A DNA stretch of 64,000 nucleotides, taken from an uncultured Lachnospiraceae bacterium (GTDB lineage Bacteria; Bacillota; Clostridia; Lachnospirales; Lachnospiraceae). Positions 27,164-37,008 of this stretch are shown in pieces. Within the stretch, counting starts at the first letter, position 1, and every line of letters starts with the position of its first letter. The notes under the pieces were generated by a model. The model was given only the letters and a program-made list of their open reading frames with translations, was not told the DNA's origin and searched no databases. The stretch spans positions 90,717 through 154,716 of the forward strand of contig CATBDC010000003.1 of assembly GCA_949502235.1 (NCBI GenBank), given 5' to 3'. A program made the position numbers and the translations under genes.

Positions 27164-29164
27164 GTGAAGAAAGTACAATTGGAACAATTTATAAAGTACC
27201 GCTTTCTGTCTAATTTGCAGTGCGGGAGCAAAAAAGGACAGCTTGCATTTGTAGTCACACAGGCAAACGATGATAACGGCTATAACAGCCATATTTTTCT
27301 TTATGAAAATGAGAATCTAAGACAGCTTGCCTCTGGAAGCAATTACATCTGGGACGGAGAGAATACCCTGCTTTTAACGTCACTCCGCGAAAAAGAAGAC
27401 AGAGACGCTGTGGCAGGCGGTGAGGAACGAACGGTATTTTACAGAGTTTCTGCAGACAATGGTAATATCGAAAAGGCATTTTCTGTTCCGCTGAATGTTA
27501 CAAAGCATGTAAGGCTTGATTCAGGTAAATATCTGCTGCAGGTAAAATACAACTTACGTTTTTCATCTATGTACCTGTGCAGTCCAGATGAGAAAGCAGA
27601 AATTCTTGCAGAGAAAAAAGAGGAGCAGGATTATCAGGTTGTTGATGAAACACCATTCTACTTTGACGGCATGGGATGGACAAATGGTCTTCGCAACAGA
27701 CTGTTTTTATATGATGAAGCCGCCGGCAGTCTGTCTGCACTTACCAAAGAGGAAACCTTTACTGTCAGCAGCTTTGACGTGTCTCCTGATAAAAGAAAAG
27801 CAGTTATCATTGGAAATAATTTCAAATCAGTAAAAGCCGGCCGCCCGGGAATCTATCTGTTAAATCTTAAAACAGGAGATATGGAAACGCTGATAGAGGA
27901 AAATAAGATGATGGCTGACACTGTAAAGTTCTATCAAGGCGGACTTCTGATTGCTACAACAGAAGCAAAAGTACATGGCTGGAATGAAAGACCTGATTTT
28001 TACACTTATAATCTGGCTAACAAAACCCTTCATTTTCTTGCCTCCAACGAATATACGCTCCACACGGGTATCCGCACAGATTCCGTCTTTGGACCAGTAC
28101 ATGCCAACCGGGTGAAGGATGATATCTTCTATACCGGCGTCATCAAAGGATATGAAGGCCCTATCATGCAGATGTCCCCGGACGGAAGTTTAGAAGAGCT
28201 TGTTTCTGTCAGAGGTAATGTAAACGATTTTGATATTCAGGGAAACTCCCTATATTATATTGCTATGATTGGAGATAAACTGGATGAGCTGTACTGCATG
28301 AATATGTCTGACAGGGAGACCAGACGCCTGACCTCTCTGAATGAAGAGGTTCTAAGCGACTGCTACGTTGCCCGCCCCAGGAAGCTTGAATTTGAAAATG
28401 ACGGTGTGGAGCTTGACGGATGGATCTTGTATCCAAAAGATTATGAAGCAGGAGGAACCTATCCCGCAATCCTTGATATCCATGGAGGCCCCTGCATGAC
28501 CTACGGTGAAATCTTCTATCATGAAATGCAGGTCTGGGCAAGCGAAGGATATTTCGTATTTTTCTGCAATCCGCGGGGAAGCGACGGAAGAGGCGAAGCT
28601 TTTTCCGATATCCGGGGACGGATGGGCACTATAGACTATTCTGACATTATGAAATTTACGGATGTCATACTTGAGCGTTACCCCGATATTGATAAAACAA
28701 GAGTCGGAGTTACTGGAGGAAGCTATGGAGGCTATATGACAAATTGGATTATAGGACATACGAATCGCTTTAAATGTGCCGCATCCCAGCGCTCCATTGC
28801 AAACTGGATATCTCAGAATACCTATTCGGATTTCTCATTTCCACGGGGAGTAAACGGCGTCCAAGGGATGCCATGGGGAGATATAAAGAAGGTCTGGGAT
28901 CAGTCCCCGCTGCAATTTGCGGATAAATGTAAGACACCAACACTATTTATCCATTCAACAGAAGATTTCCGCTGTCCTCTGCCGGAGGGGCTCTCTATGT
29001 ACAATGCTATAGCCTTCTGCGGAACGCCTGCCAGAATGTGTATATTTAAAGGCGAAAGCCACGGCCTTGCCCTGAAAGGAAAGCCGCAGCACAGAATACG
29101 CAGGCTCAAGGAAATTACGGACTGGATGAATAAATATTTAAAAGCCTCTGATACAAAAGAGTAG
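27164..29164 (+). CDS. S9-family serine peptidase (acylaminoacyl-peptidase/prolyl-oligopeptidase type)
   Basis: 666 residues, GTG start behind GAGGAGGG. The N-terminal two-thirds is a beta-propeller; the C-terminal alpha/beta-hydrolase has Ser520 in GGSYGGYMTNW, Asp601 in HSTEDFRCP and His633 in GESHGLAL. The oxyanion motif DIHGGPCMTYG is also present. It cleaves short peptides, probably in the cytosol as there is no signal peptide. It is 17 nt upstream of a polytopic carrier gene, suggesting import and hydrolysis of a small peptide or acyl-amino acid. Confidence 0.92.
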   Translation: MKKVQLEQFIKYRFLSNLQCGSKKGQLAFVVTQANDDNGYNSHIFLYENENLRQLASGSNYIWDGENTLLLTSLREKEDRDAVAGGEERTVFYRVSADNGNIEKAFSVPLNVTKHVRLDSGKYLLQVKYNLRFSSMYLCSPDEKAEILAEKKEEQDYQVVDETPFYFDGMGWTNGLRNRLFLYDEAAGSLSALTKEETFTVSSFDVSPDKRKAVIIGNNFKSVKAGRPGIYLLNLKTGDMETLIEENKMMADTVKFYQGGLLIATTEAKVHGWNERPDFYTYNLANKTLHFLASNEYTLHTGIRTDSVFGPVHANRVKDDIFYTGVIKGYEGPIMQMSPDGSLEELVSVRGNVNDFDIQGNSLYYIAMIGDKLDELYCMNMSDRETRRLTSLNEEVLSDCYVARPRKLEFENDGVELDGWILYPKDYEAGGTYPAILDIHGGPCMTYGEIFYHEMQVWASEGYFVFFCNPRGSDGRGEAFSDIRGRMGTIDYSDIMKFTDVILERYPDIDKTRVGVTGGSYGGYMTNWIIGHTNRFKCAASQRSIANWISQNTYSDFSFPRGVNGVQGMPWGDIKKVWDQSPLQFADKCKTPTLFIHSTEDFRCPLPEGLSMYNAIAFCGTPARMCIFKGESHGLALKGKPQHRIRRLKEITDWMNKYLKASDTKE

Positions 29165-29181
29165 CCCGAAAGGAGAAAAAC

Positions 29182-30363
29182 ATGTTTGATACTGTATATT
29201 TTTATTTAATGGTTGTTGTTATCGTATTTGCACTTGGAGACTTAATTAGTTATTTTACAAAGGGAAAACTGTCAGGGCTGATGATGGTCATGCTGCTCTT
29301 CCTGGTTGGTTTTCTTACCGGTATCCTTCCGAAGGATATCATTAACCGTGCCGGTCTCACACAGCTTGCCTCTGCTTCTACCGGAATGCTGCTGTTTAAT
29401 ATGGGATCTACTATCAATAACCGTCAGCTTATCAATGAATGGAGAACTGTTACACTGGCCGCACTCTGTCTGATTGGGTCCTGTATTGCAATGTTGTGTG
29501 CCTCTCCAATTATCGGCCTGAACACGGTATTAATCGGAATGCCGTCTATCAACGGAGCTGCTGTTGCTACCTCTATGATGTCAGAAGCCGCGGCTGCTAA
29601 CGGATTTACAACTGCCGCCGCCATGTGCGCAGTAATCTTTGCCACCCAGCGGTTTGTAGGCGCACCTCTTGCCTCTACAATGGGACGCCGTTATGCAAAG
29701 GTTTTATTAGAGGAATACCGAAACAATCCGTCTGTCTGTGCAAATGCTTCAGGCTCCGGTACTTTAACGGAATCAGGAAACATACCCTTCTACGAAAAGC
29801 GCAAATCCTTTTTTACATCAAATGTACTCATCGGGATTGCCTGTGCAGGCGCATTTATCGCACGGCTTTTAGGTTCGGTTACTCCTGTTGATTACAGTAT
29901 ATGGGCATTAATCCTTGGCCTTGTTACCGGAATCGGCGGCTATATTCCTCCAAAGCCTCTGCAGCGCGGAAATGCATACGGCCTCATTATGATTGCTGTT
30001 TTCGGTTCAATCATCCCGGCGCTGGGCGGCGTTACATTAAATGACCTGGGTACTCTTGCCCTGCAGCTGATTGTTATGTTTGGTTCGGCATGTATCGGAA
30101 TCGTACTTGTTACCATAATACTTCCTGGCTGGAAGCTTGTAGGAAACCGTAATCTTGCAGTAGGTATCGGCGCCATGCAGTTCCTCGGATTCCCCTCAAA
30201 TGTCGTTGTTGTACGTGAGGTAAGCGAAGTTATGGGTGAAACAGAGGAGGAAAAGAGTTACATTAACGAAAAATTAAGCGTATCCTACGTTGTGGGCGGA
30301 ATTACAGTTGTCACAATTCTTTCCGTTGTAATGGCAAGTATTATCAGCAGTATTTTATTTTAA
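29182..30363 (+). CDS. Polytopic membrane carrier of unknown substrate
   Basis: 393 residues with about 10-11 hydrophobic segments, two halves of similar length and Gly/Asn-rich re-entrant-like stretches (MPSINGAAVATSMMSEAAAA and AMQFLGFPSNVVVVREVSEV). This layout recalls GltS/2-keto-3-deoxygluconate-permease-type secondary carriers, but I cannot place it in a named family. The start lies behind AAAGGAG. Co-transcribed with the S9 peptidase and ended by a strong terminator. Confidence 0.7.
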   Translation: MFDTVYFYLMVVVIVFALGDLISYFTKGKLSGLMMVMLLFLVGFLTGILPKDIINRAGLTQLASASTGMLLFNMGSTINNRQLINEWRTVTLAALCLIGSCIAMLCASPIIGLNTVLIGMPSINGAAVATSMMSEAAAANGFTTAAAMCAVIFATQRFVGAPLASTMGRRYAKVLLEEYRNNPSVCANASGSGTLTESGNIPFYEKRKSFFTSNVLIGIACAGAFIARLLGSVTPVDYSIWALILGLVTGIGGYIPPKPLQRGNAYGLIMIAVFGSIIPALGGVTLNDLGTLALQLIVMFGSACIGIVLVTIILPGWKLVGNRNLAVGIGAMQFLGFPSNVVVVREVSEVMGETEEEKSYINEKLSVSYVVGGITVVTILSVVMASIISSILF

Positions 30364-30392
30364 ATATCGCCCCGAATAGTAACCTATTTTTA

Positions 30393-30431
30393 GGCAGAGA
30401 TAGAACGAGTTTTTATCTCTGTCTTTTTTTT
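30393..30431 (+). terminator. Intrinsic terminator after the carrier gene
   Basis: GGCAGAGATA (30393-30402) pairs with TATCTCTGTC (30414-30423), one G-U, followed by eight T. Confidence 0.85.
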
Positions 30432-30488
30432 AACGGTTTTTTATGGTAGAATAAAACAGTAATTGTAAAAACAAGCAGAGGTGATTTT

Positions 30489-32357
30489 ATGCATAAGGAA
30501 TTTTTAATGGGAAATGAAGCTATCGCCTTAGGCACCATTGCCGCTGGTGTTAATCTGGTATCCGGCTACCCCGGCACCCCCTCCTCGGAGGTACTGGAAA
30601 CCGTGGCAAAGCGCCGGACATCTGATATTTATGTGGAATGGTCCGTCAATGAAAAGGCGGCTATGGAGGTGGCGGCAGGAGCCGCATATACGGGCGCAAG
30701 AAGCATGGTAACCATGAAGCAGGTAGGGCTTAATGTGGCCTCAGACCCCCTGATGAGTTTAGAATATATCGGTGTAAAAGGCGGCATGGTGGTTCTTGCG
30801 GCAGACGATCCGGGTCCTATTTCATCGCAGACTGAGCAGGATACGAGACATTTTTCCGCGTTCTCTAAGCTTCCCTGTTTTGACCCTTCCGATCCCCAAG
30901 AGGCCTATGAGATGGTACAGGAAGCCTTCGAATATTCGGAGAAATATGAAACTCCCGTTTTTCTTAGGCCCACTACCAGAGTATGTCACGGCTATGCCTC
31001 TATTACCGTAAAGGACGAAGCAGAATATAAGGTACATAATTTTGAGGGATTTACAAAGGATTCCGGACGGTGGGTTATCTTTCCCCGTCTATCCTATCAA
31101 AATCACATAAAAATTGAGGCGAGAAATCAGACGCTTGCCGATGATTTCTCTGAATACAGCCGGAACCGCATCTATCAGGCGTGCAGAAAGAACGTCTTAT
31201 TAAAGAAAGGAATTGCCTCCGGCGGAATCAGCTTTACCTATGCCCTTGAGACACTGGAAGAGGCTGGCATGGCTAAGCTTTTTAAGGTTTCTACCCCTCA
31301 TCCATTTCCCGAAAGGCTGGCTCTTTCCTTTCTTGAGGGTCTCACTGAGGTGCTTTGTATCGAGGAACTGGATCCGGTTATTGAACGGGAGCTTACCTAT
31401 ATCTGCGGAAAGTATCATCTTCCGGTAAAAATTTACGGAAAGCTTACGGGACATGTAAAAAATGCCGGGGAGAACAGCCGGGACAGTGTACAGGAGAATA
31501 TTATGCAGTTTCTTGGGCTTGCTTCTGATTCTCCTAATATGGTTTCCGCAGATTCTGCTCTGTCCACGGACTCCATGCCCTCTCTTCCGGTAAGGCCTCC
31601 GGTTTTGTGCGCAGGATGCCCTCACCGGGCTTCCTTCTGTGCGGTAAAAGCCGCCATGAAAGGAAAGAAAACCATTTTCTGCGGGGATATCGGATGCTAT
31701 ACGCTTGGAAACGCCATGCCGCTTGATATGGTAGACACCTGCCTGTGTATGGGCGCAGGGCTTGGAATCGCCCAGGGAGTCGGTCACATGGAGCCTGATA
31801 CAACTTGCTTTGCTTTTGTAGGGGATTCCACATTTTTTGCTTCTGCCATTACGGGAGTCATAAATGCAGTCTATAATCAGGCGGACATGACCTTAGTCAT
31901 ACTGGATAACTCTACCACTGCCATGACCGGACATCAGCCCCACCCCGGTACGGGCCGGACTATGATGGGGGAAATAGTTCAGAAAATTAATATAGAAGCT
32001 GTGCTTCGGGGCATTGGCCTTAAGGTTGTTGAGATAGTAAATCCCCTGGATTATGAGGCTTCTGTAGAATGTGTAAAACGAGTGGCATGGGAGCCCGGCG
32101 TGAAAGCAATTATTTTCAAAGCTCCCTGCATTGCGCTTACAAAGCCCTCCGGCAGCCTGGCTGTCAGCCCTGACAAATGTATCAATTGCCGGAAGTGCAT
32201 CCGGGAGCTTGGCTGTCCGGCACTGGTGATTTCAGAAAAGCAGGTGTCTATAGATTCTTCTTTGTGCACCGGCTGCTCTCTCTGTTCGCAGATCTGTCCG
32301 GTAAATGCAATCTGTCCTCCGGCAGAGAAGGATAAAGGAGGTGTCTGTCATGAATAA
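30489..32357 (+). CDS. iorA: Indolepyruvate:ferredoxin oxidoreductase, alpha subunit
   Basis: 622 residues. Oxidises aryl-pyruvates (from Trp, Phe, Tyr transamination) to aryl-acetyl-CoA with reduction of ferredoxin. The N-terminal pyrimidine-binding domain (SGYPGTPSSEVLE), the TPP-binding domain (CGDIGCYTLGNAMP, FVGDSTFFASAITG, ILDNSTTAMTGHQPHPGTG) and a C-terminal ferredoxin region with CINCRKC and CTGCSLCSQICPVNAI are all present; ligand spacing in the first cluster ends with GCP. Start behind AGAGGTGA. Its end overlaps iorB by 8 nt. Confidence 0.95.
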   Translation: MHKEFLMGNEAIALGTIAAGVNLVSGYPGTPSSEVLETVAKRRTSDIYVEWSVNEKAAMEVAAGAAYTGARSMVTMKQVGLNVASDPLMSLEYIGVKGGMVVLAADDPGPISSQTEQDTRHFSAFSKLPCFDPSDPQEAYEMVQEAFEYSEKYETPVFLRPTTRVCHGYASITVKDEAEYKVHNFEGFTKDSGRWVIFPRLSYQNHIKIEARNQTLADDFSEYSRNRIYQACRKNVLLKKGIASGGISFTYALETLEEAGMAKLFKVSTPHPFPERLALSFLEGLTEVLCIEELDPVIERELTYICGKYHLPVKIYGKLTGHVKNAGENSRDSVQENIMQFLGLASDSPNMVSADSALSTDSMPSLPVRPPVLCAGCPHRASFCAVKAAMKGKKTIFCGDIGCYTLGNAMPLDMVDTCLCMGAGLGIAQGVGHMEPDTTCFAFVGDSTFFASAITGVINAVYNQADMTLVILDNSTTAMTGHQPHPGTGRTMMGEIVQKINIEAVLRGIGLKVVEIVNPLDYEASVECVKRVAWEPGVKAIIFKAPCIALTKPSGSLAVSPDKCINCRKCIRELGCPALVISEKQVSIDSSLCTGCSLCSQICPVNAICPPAEKDKGGVCHE

Positions 32358-32934
32358 GAATATCATCCTGTGCGGCGTAGGAGGACAGGGGACGGTTCTT
32401 GCCTCCAAATTAATTGCCGCTGCCGCCATGAAAAAGGGTCTGCCTGTTATGAGCGCCGAAACTATCGGGATGGCCCAAAGAGGCGGAAGTGTATTTAGTC
32501 ATATTCGAATCGGGGAGGGCTTGCGCTCACCTATGATTGCCCGAGGTACTGCAGATGTAATACTTGGGTTTGAGCCAGGGGAAGCTGTGCGGATGCTTCC
32601 TTATCTGAAAAAAGGCGGGCAGGCAGTGGTCAGCATCCGGGGAATTATGCCCGTGACGGCTGCTCTTTCTGGAGCCGGCTATAAAAGTGAGGAAATGCTT
32701 TCTTATCTGGAGAAGCAGGTGGAGCACCTTCTTGTGGTTGACACGGAAAAAGCCTGCCGGGATATCGGCTCTCCTAAAGTGCTTAATATTCTTCTTTTAG
32801 GGGCTGCTGCCCACAGCGGAGCGCTGGGGCTGTCAGACGAAGATATCAAAGAGGCTATAAAAGAACATGTTCCCGAAAAATTCCATGACATGAATTTACG
32901 GGCGCTTGCGTATACCCATCCGGACACCCCGTAA
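32350..32934 (+). CDS. iorB: Indolepyruvate:ferredoxin oxidoreductase, beta subunit
   Basis: 194 residues from ATG 32350, which overlaps the iorA stop by 8 nt behind an AAGGAGG site. The gamma-type 2-oxoacid oxidoreductase domain is clear: NIILCGVGGQGTVLASKL, SAETIGMAQRGGSVFSHIRIG and ADVILGFEPGEA. It pairs with IorA. Confidence 0.94.
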   Translation: MNKNIILCGVGGQGTVLASKLIAAAAMKKGLPVMSAETIGMAQRGGSVFSHIRIGEGLRSPMIARGTADVILGFEPGEAVRMLPYLKKGGQAVVSIRGIMPVTAALSGAGYKSEEMLSYLEKQVEHLLVVDTEKACRDIGSPKVLNILLLGAAAHSGALGLSDEDIKEAIKEHVPEKFHDMNLRALAYTHPDTP

Positions 32935-32990
32935 TTCATGCCAAATATCCACAGGCATCATGTCGTATATAAGAAAGGAAAAACAATATT

Positions 32991-34226
32991 ATGCAGATAA
33001 CAGATTTACAAATCAGTCAGGTTAACAAACAGATAGAAGCTCTTCGGGCTGCCGGAAGCTTTTACGGCAAAAAGCTTAGTGATGCCGGTATCTCCGGTAT
33101 TCATACGCCGGAGGATTTTGAAGCTCTTCCGTTTTCTGAAAAAAACGATTTACGGGAGGCCTATCCCCTGGGACTTATGACTGCCCCGGAGGAAGATATT
33201 GTACGGATTCACTCCTCATCGGGAACCACCGGACTCCCGGTTATCATCCCCTATACTGCAAAGGATGTGGACGACTGGGCGGTTATGTTTGCCCGCTGCT
33301 ATGAAACAGCCGGTATTACGAATACGGACCGTATTCAAATCACGCCGGGATACGGTCTTTGGACCGCAGGCATCGGTTTTCAGAACGGCGCCGAAAAGCT
33401 GGGGGCTATGGTAATACCTATGGGACCGGGAAATACAGATAAGCAGCTTCAGATGATGATGGATATGAAGAGCACTGTCATTTGTGCTACCTCCTCCTAT
33501 GCGCTGCTTCTTGCAGAGGAAATCGAAAAGCGGGGGATCAAGGATAAGATTCACCTGAAAAAGGGCGTCATCGGTTCCGAGCGGTGGGGCGAGAAAATGC
33601 GCCAGCGTATCAAAAATGAGCTGGGCATTGAGCTTTATGACATTTATGGACTGACGGAAATCTATGGACCAGGTATTGGTATCAACTGCAAATACGATAC
33701 GGGGATGCATTACTGGGATGATTACCTTTATATTGAGATCATTGATCCTGTAACCTTAAAGCCGGTTCCTGACGGGGAAATGGGCGAGATCGTTATTACT
33801 ACTCTTGTAAAAGAGGGAGCACCCCTCATCCGTTACCGCACCCACGATCTGTCACGTATTATCCCGGGAAAGTGTCCTTGCGGCAGCAGATTTCCGCGTC
33901 TGGACATGATTATGGGAAGAACAGACGACATGATAAAAATTAAGGGCGTTAACGTATTCCCAAGCCAGATCGAAGAAGTACTCCGGGATTTCCCGGAGGT
34001 ATCCAGCGAATACCAGATTCGCATTTCTCATCTGGACGGCAGAGACACTATGCGGCTCTATGTGGAGACAAACGGAAGCGTAGATTTCCTTGAGCTTGCG
34101 AAACGCATTGCCGGAACCGTGAAAAGCCGTATCGGATTTACACCCCTTGTGAAGGTTGTAGAACTTGGACTTCTGCCGAGAAGTGAAAAGAAATCAAAAC
34201 GGGTCATTGATGAAAGATATAATTAG
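32991..34226 (+). CDS. paaK: Phenylacetate-CoA ligase (arylacetate-CoA ligase)
   Basis: 411 residues, AMP-forming adenylate enzyme. Motifs: the P-loop HSSSGTTGLPVIIPYT, YDIYGLTEIYGPG, and RTDDMIKIKGVNVFPSQIEEVL. In the context iorA-iorB-paaK it probably interconverts phenylacetate or indoleacetate and its CoA ester in aromatic amino acid fermentation, rather than feeding the aerobic phenylacetyl-CoA route. Ends 13 nt before GGGGAC palindrome copy D. Confidence 0.93.
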   Translation: MQITDLQISQVNKQIEALRAAGSFYGKKLSDAGISGIHTPEDFEALPFSEKNDLREAYPLGLMTAPEEDIVRIHSSSGTTGLPVIIPYTAKDVDDWAVMFARCYETAGITNTDRIQITPGYGLWTAGIGFQNGAEKLGAMVIPMGPGNTDKQLQMMMDMKSTVICATSSYALLLAEEIEKRGIKDKIHLKKGVIGSERWGEKMRQRIKNELGIELYDIYGLTEIYGPGIGINCKYDTGMHYWDDYLYIEIIDPVTLKPVPDGEMGEIVITTLVKEGAPLIRYRTHDLSRIIPGKCPCGSRFPRLDMIMGRTDDMIKIKGVNVFPSQIEEVLRDFPEVSSEYQIRISHLDGRDTMRLYVETNGSVDFLELAKRIAGTVKSRIGFTPLVKVVELGLLPRSEKKSKRVIDERYN

Positions 34227-34238
34227 GCATAATTAGCA

Positions 34239-34320
34239 TTGGGGACAGGGTATTTTCTAATTGGGGACGGAGTAAAACGAGTTTTACTCCGTCCCCAATT
34301 AGAAAATACCCTGTCCCCAA
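34239..34320. repeat. GGGGAC palindrome family, copy D (nested)
   Basis: An 82-nt palindrome: two perfectly complementary 40-nt arms around a 2-nt centre. The 34-nt core (34263-34296) is GGGGACGGAG...CTCCGTCCCC; the outer arms are GGGGACAGGG plus 12 nt. It fills the space between the convergent paaK and pyrD. Confidence 0.92.
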
Positions 34321-34334
34321 CTCTCATCCTCAAC

Positions 34335-35234
34335 TTACATTTGAATATCTTCGACTGTCTTAAACCCATATTTCTCCATATATTCCTGGATTCCGTCTAT
34401 AATTTCTATTGTAACTGCCGGATTATGAAAGTTCGCGGTTCCCACAGACACGGCCTTTGCCCCTGCAAGAAGCATTTCGATAGCATCTGCCGCACAGGAG
34501 ATGCCTCCCATCCCGATAACAGGCACCTTGACTGCGTGAGCCGCTTCATATACCATACGCACTGCAATAGGATGAATAGCCGGGCCGGACACGCCGCCGG
34601 TTTTGTTTGCGAGCACAAATGCTCTTTTGTGGATGTCTATCTTCATGCCTGTCAGTGTATTGATAAGAGATACTGCGTCTGCACCGCCTGCCTCCACTGC
34701 CTTTGCCATATCTGGAATACATGTGACATTAGGGCTTAGCTTCATGATGACCGGCTGCTTTGCATATTTTTTTACGGCTTTTGTAATCGATTCGGCTGCT
34801 TTTGGATCCTGGCCGAAGGCAATACCACCCTCTTTTACATTGGGACAGGAAATGTTAATCTCCAGCATGTCCACCGGCTCCCCGGAAAGCCGTTCCGCCA
34901 CCTCACAGTAATCTTCTTCTGATTTCCCGCAGACATTTACAATGATCTTTGTATCATATTGTTTTAAAAATGGAATGTCCCGCTCACAGAATAAATCAAT
35001 TCCCGGGTTCTGCAAACCCACTGCGTTCATCATGCCGCCGTAGGTTTCTGCCACCCGGGGAGTGGGATTCCCCACCCATGGAATGTTTGCGACTCCCTTT
35101 GTTGTCACTGCCCCCAGCTTATTTAAATCTATAAATTCTGAAAATTCCGCGCCGGAGCCAAAAGTCCCTGATGCCACTGTTACCGGATTTTTCCATTCTA
35201 CTCCGGCTATATTTACACACATGTCCACACTCAT
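34335..35234 (-). CDS. pyrD: Dihydroorotate dehydrogenase B, catalytic subunit
   Basis: Class 1B enzyme that oxidises dihydroorotate, passing electrons through FMN to PyrK. 299 residues. Motifs: PVTVASGTFGSGAEFSEF, EINISCPNVKEGG with the catalytic Cys, and IGMGGISCAADAIEMLLAGA. The ATG abuts the pyrK stop (shared base at 35234). Last gene of pyrC-F-K-D. Confidence 0.96.
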   Translation of the reverse strand: MSVDMCVNIAGVEWKNPVTVASGTFGSGAEFSEFIDLNKLGAVTTKGVANIPWVGNPTPRVAETYGGMMNAVGLQNPGIDLFCERDIPFLKQYDTKIIVNVCGKSEEDYCEVAERLSGEPVDMLEINISCPNVKEGGIAFGQDPKAAESITKAVKKYAKQPVIMKLSPNVTCIPDMAKAVEAGGADAVSLINTLTGMKIDIHKRAFVLANKTGGVSGPAIHPIAVRMVYEAAHAVKVPVIGMGGISCAADAIEMLLAGAKAVSVGTANFHNPAVTIEIIDGIQEYMEKYGFKTVEDIQM

Positions 35235-36025
35235 CAGATTTCCACCTCCGTAGATAAAAATACCGGGCCGTCCTTACAGATTCGCTTGTTGTGCACGTTA
35301 CTGTGGGCATCCTTTTTTGTTGACTGGCAGATGCAGCCAAGGCAGGCGCCGATTCCGCACGCCATCCGCTCTTCCAGGGAAATATAACATTCTGTATTCG
35401 TTTCCTGTGCATATTTTTTTATTGCCCGGAGCATAGGCGCCGGACCGCAGGCAAAAATAATATCCGCCTGAAGAGAATTTTCAGCCACTGCGTCCAAAAC
35501 ATTTCCTTTTGTCCCCACACTTCCGTCTTCTGTAGAAATGTAAAGCTCACCGTTTCTTTCGAATTCCTCCCGCAGAAATGTCTGGGCGTCCCGATATCCG
35601 GCGATAATCTGTTTCTTTTCACATTTCATCTGCTTTGCAAGCTCCAAAACCGGAGGTACGCCGATTCCTCCGCCCATGAGAAATGCACGCTTTCCCTCCG
35701 CTTTTTCATATGGAAATCCGTTTCCCAAGGGACCGATAATAGAAATCTTCTCTCCCGCCCCCATCTGTGAGAATTGCTTTGTCCCTGTCTCCTCTCCGGT
35801 TACCCGGTATACAACCCGGAGCCTTCCGTGCTCCTTATCAATCTCACAAATGCTGATAGGACGCGGAAGAAGCTTACTTTTGTCATTTGTGTACATAGAT
35901 ATAAACTGCCCCGGCCCTGCTTCCTTTGCGGCCTCTGTCTCAAGCCACATACTGAAAATACCGTCTGCCAGCTGTTCCTGTGAGACAATTGCTGCTGTTT
36001 CTTTTTTTCTGCTGTTATCTGCCAT
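35234..36025 (-). CDS. pyrK: Dihydroorotate dehydrogenase electron-transfer subunit
   Basis: 263 residues from ATG 36025 (GGAG at 6 nt); in-frame starts at 36037 and 36067 are possible. FAD/NAD-binding ferredoxin-reductase fold (LLPRPISICEID; FLMGGGIGVPPVLELAKQM) and a C-terminal [2Fe-2S] site ACGIGACLGCICQ with a fourth Cys in KRICKDG. Couples PyrD to NAD. Confidence 0.94.
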   Translation of the reverse strand: MADNSRKKETAAIVSQEQLADGIFSMWLETEAAKEAGPGQFISMYTNDKSKLLPRPISICEIDKEHGRLRVVYRVTGEETGTKQFSQMGAGEKISIIGPLGNGFPYEKAEGKRAFLMGGGIGVPPVLELAKQMKCEKKQIIAGYRDAQTFLREEFERNGELYISTEDGSVGTKGNVLDAVAENSLQADIIFACGPAPMLRAIKKYAQETNTECYISLEERMACGIGACLGCICQSTKKDAHSNVHNKRICKDGPVFLSTEVEI

Positions 36026-36081
36026 ATTTTTCTCCATCCTGTTCCTTAGGAACTGCCATGAAATCATTTCTGAACCGTTCC

Positions 36082-37008
36082 TTATCTGGTCTCCAAAGCG
36101 CCCTTAATATCTGAAACCATATCCTCTACAGCCGCTCTCGCCGCATCTCCAAAATGCTCCGGGCCGAACTTAGCATATTTTTCCTGCTTATAGGCCGCAA
36201 TAATTCCCCTTGACGAATTTACGATTGCACCCAGCCCGTCTTCATTAAAGAAGTGAACCAGATCCTTGCCTTTTCCGCCCTGCGCCCCGTACCCCGGCAC
36301 AAGAATATATGCCTTCGGCATAATTTTTCTTAAGGTCTTTCCCATCTCCGGATAGGTTGCGCCTACAACCGCGCCCACATAGCTGTATGACTCGCCCATA
36401 GCCTCCTCGCCCCATGCGGCAACCTTCTCTCCCACCAGCTCATAAAGAGGCCTTCCGTCAATCAAACGATCCTGAAATTCCCCGCTTGACGGATTGGAGG
36501 TCTTTACGAGAATGAACATTCCCTTTTTCTCTTCCTTACACACCTTTAAAAAGGGATTTATGCCGTCTGAGCCAAGATATGGATTTACGGTTATAAAATC
36601 CTCTCCAAAGGGTATGTAAGACTTACTTCCTACCTGCACCTTCCCGATGTGTCCCGCAGCGTAGGCCGCGGAGGTAGAGCCGATATCTCCTCTCTTAATG
36701 TCTCCGATTACAACCAGTCCCTTTTCCTGGCAGTAATCTGCCGTTTTCTTAAACGCCGCAAGGCCCGGAAGGCCAAACTGCTCATACATGGCAATCTGAG
36801 GCTTTACGGCAGGAATCAGGTCGCAGGTTTTATCTACAATCTCTTTGTTAAACTGCCAGACAGCCTCCGCCGCCCCCTCTAAGGTTTCGCCAAATTCCTC
36901 AAAGGCATTTTCCTGCACCTGTTTCGGAATATAATTCAGCATAGGATCTAAGCCTACAACAATAGGTGCGCCTGTTTTCTTAATGTTCTCTACCAGACGG
37001 TTAATCAT
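36082..37008 (-). CDS. pyrF: Orotidine 5'-phosphate decarboxylase, type 2
   Basis: 308 residues from ATG 37008, which overlaps the pyrC stop by 8 nt. The length and the DIKRGDIGSTSAAYA catalytic motif identify the longer type 2 family. Also IVVGLDPMLNYIP at the start and LVPGYGAQGG late. Makes UMP from OMP. Confidence 0.95.
   Translation of the reverse strand: MINRLVENIKKTGAPIVVGLDPMLNYIPKQVQENAFEEFGETLEGAAEAVWQFNKEIVDKTCDLIPAVKPQIAMYEQFGLPGLAAFKKTADYCQEKGLVVIGDIKRGDIGSTSAAYAAGHIGKVQVGSKSYIPFGEDFITVNPYLGSDGINPFLKVCKEEKKGMFILVKTSNPSSGEFQDRLIDGRPLYELVGEKVAAWGEEAMGESYSYVGAVVGATYPEMGKTLRKIMPKAYILVPGYGAQGGKGKDLVHFFNEDGLGAIVNSSRGIIAAYKQEKYAKFGPEHFGDAARAAVEDMVSDIKGALETR

Noticed and set aside
31200..31787. 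195-residue minus-strand frame opposite iorA
   Set aside because: Antisense shadow of a conserved TPP enzyme; composition is biased and no motif is present.
34239..34320. Nested palindrome D as a transposon insertion with AATT target duplication
   Set aside because: AATT flanks the core on both sides but is itself palindromic, and copies A and E show inverted rather than direct flanks, so there is no true target duplication.
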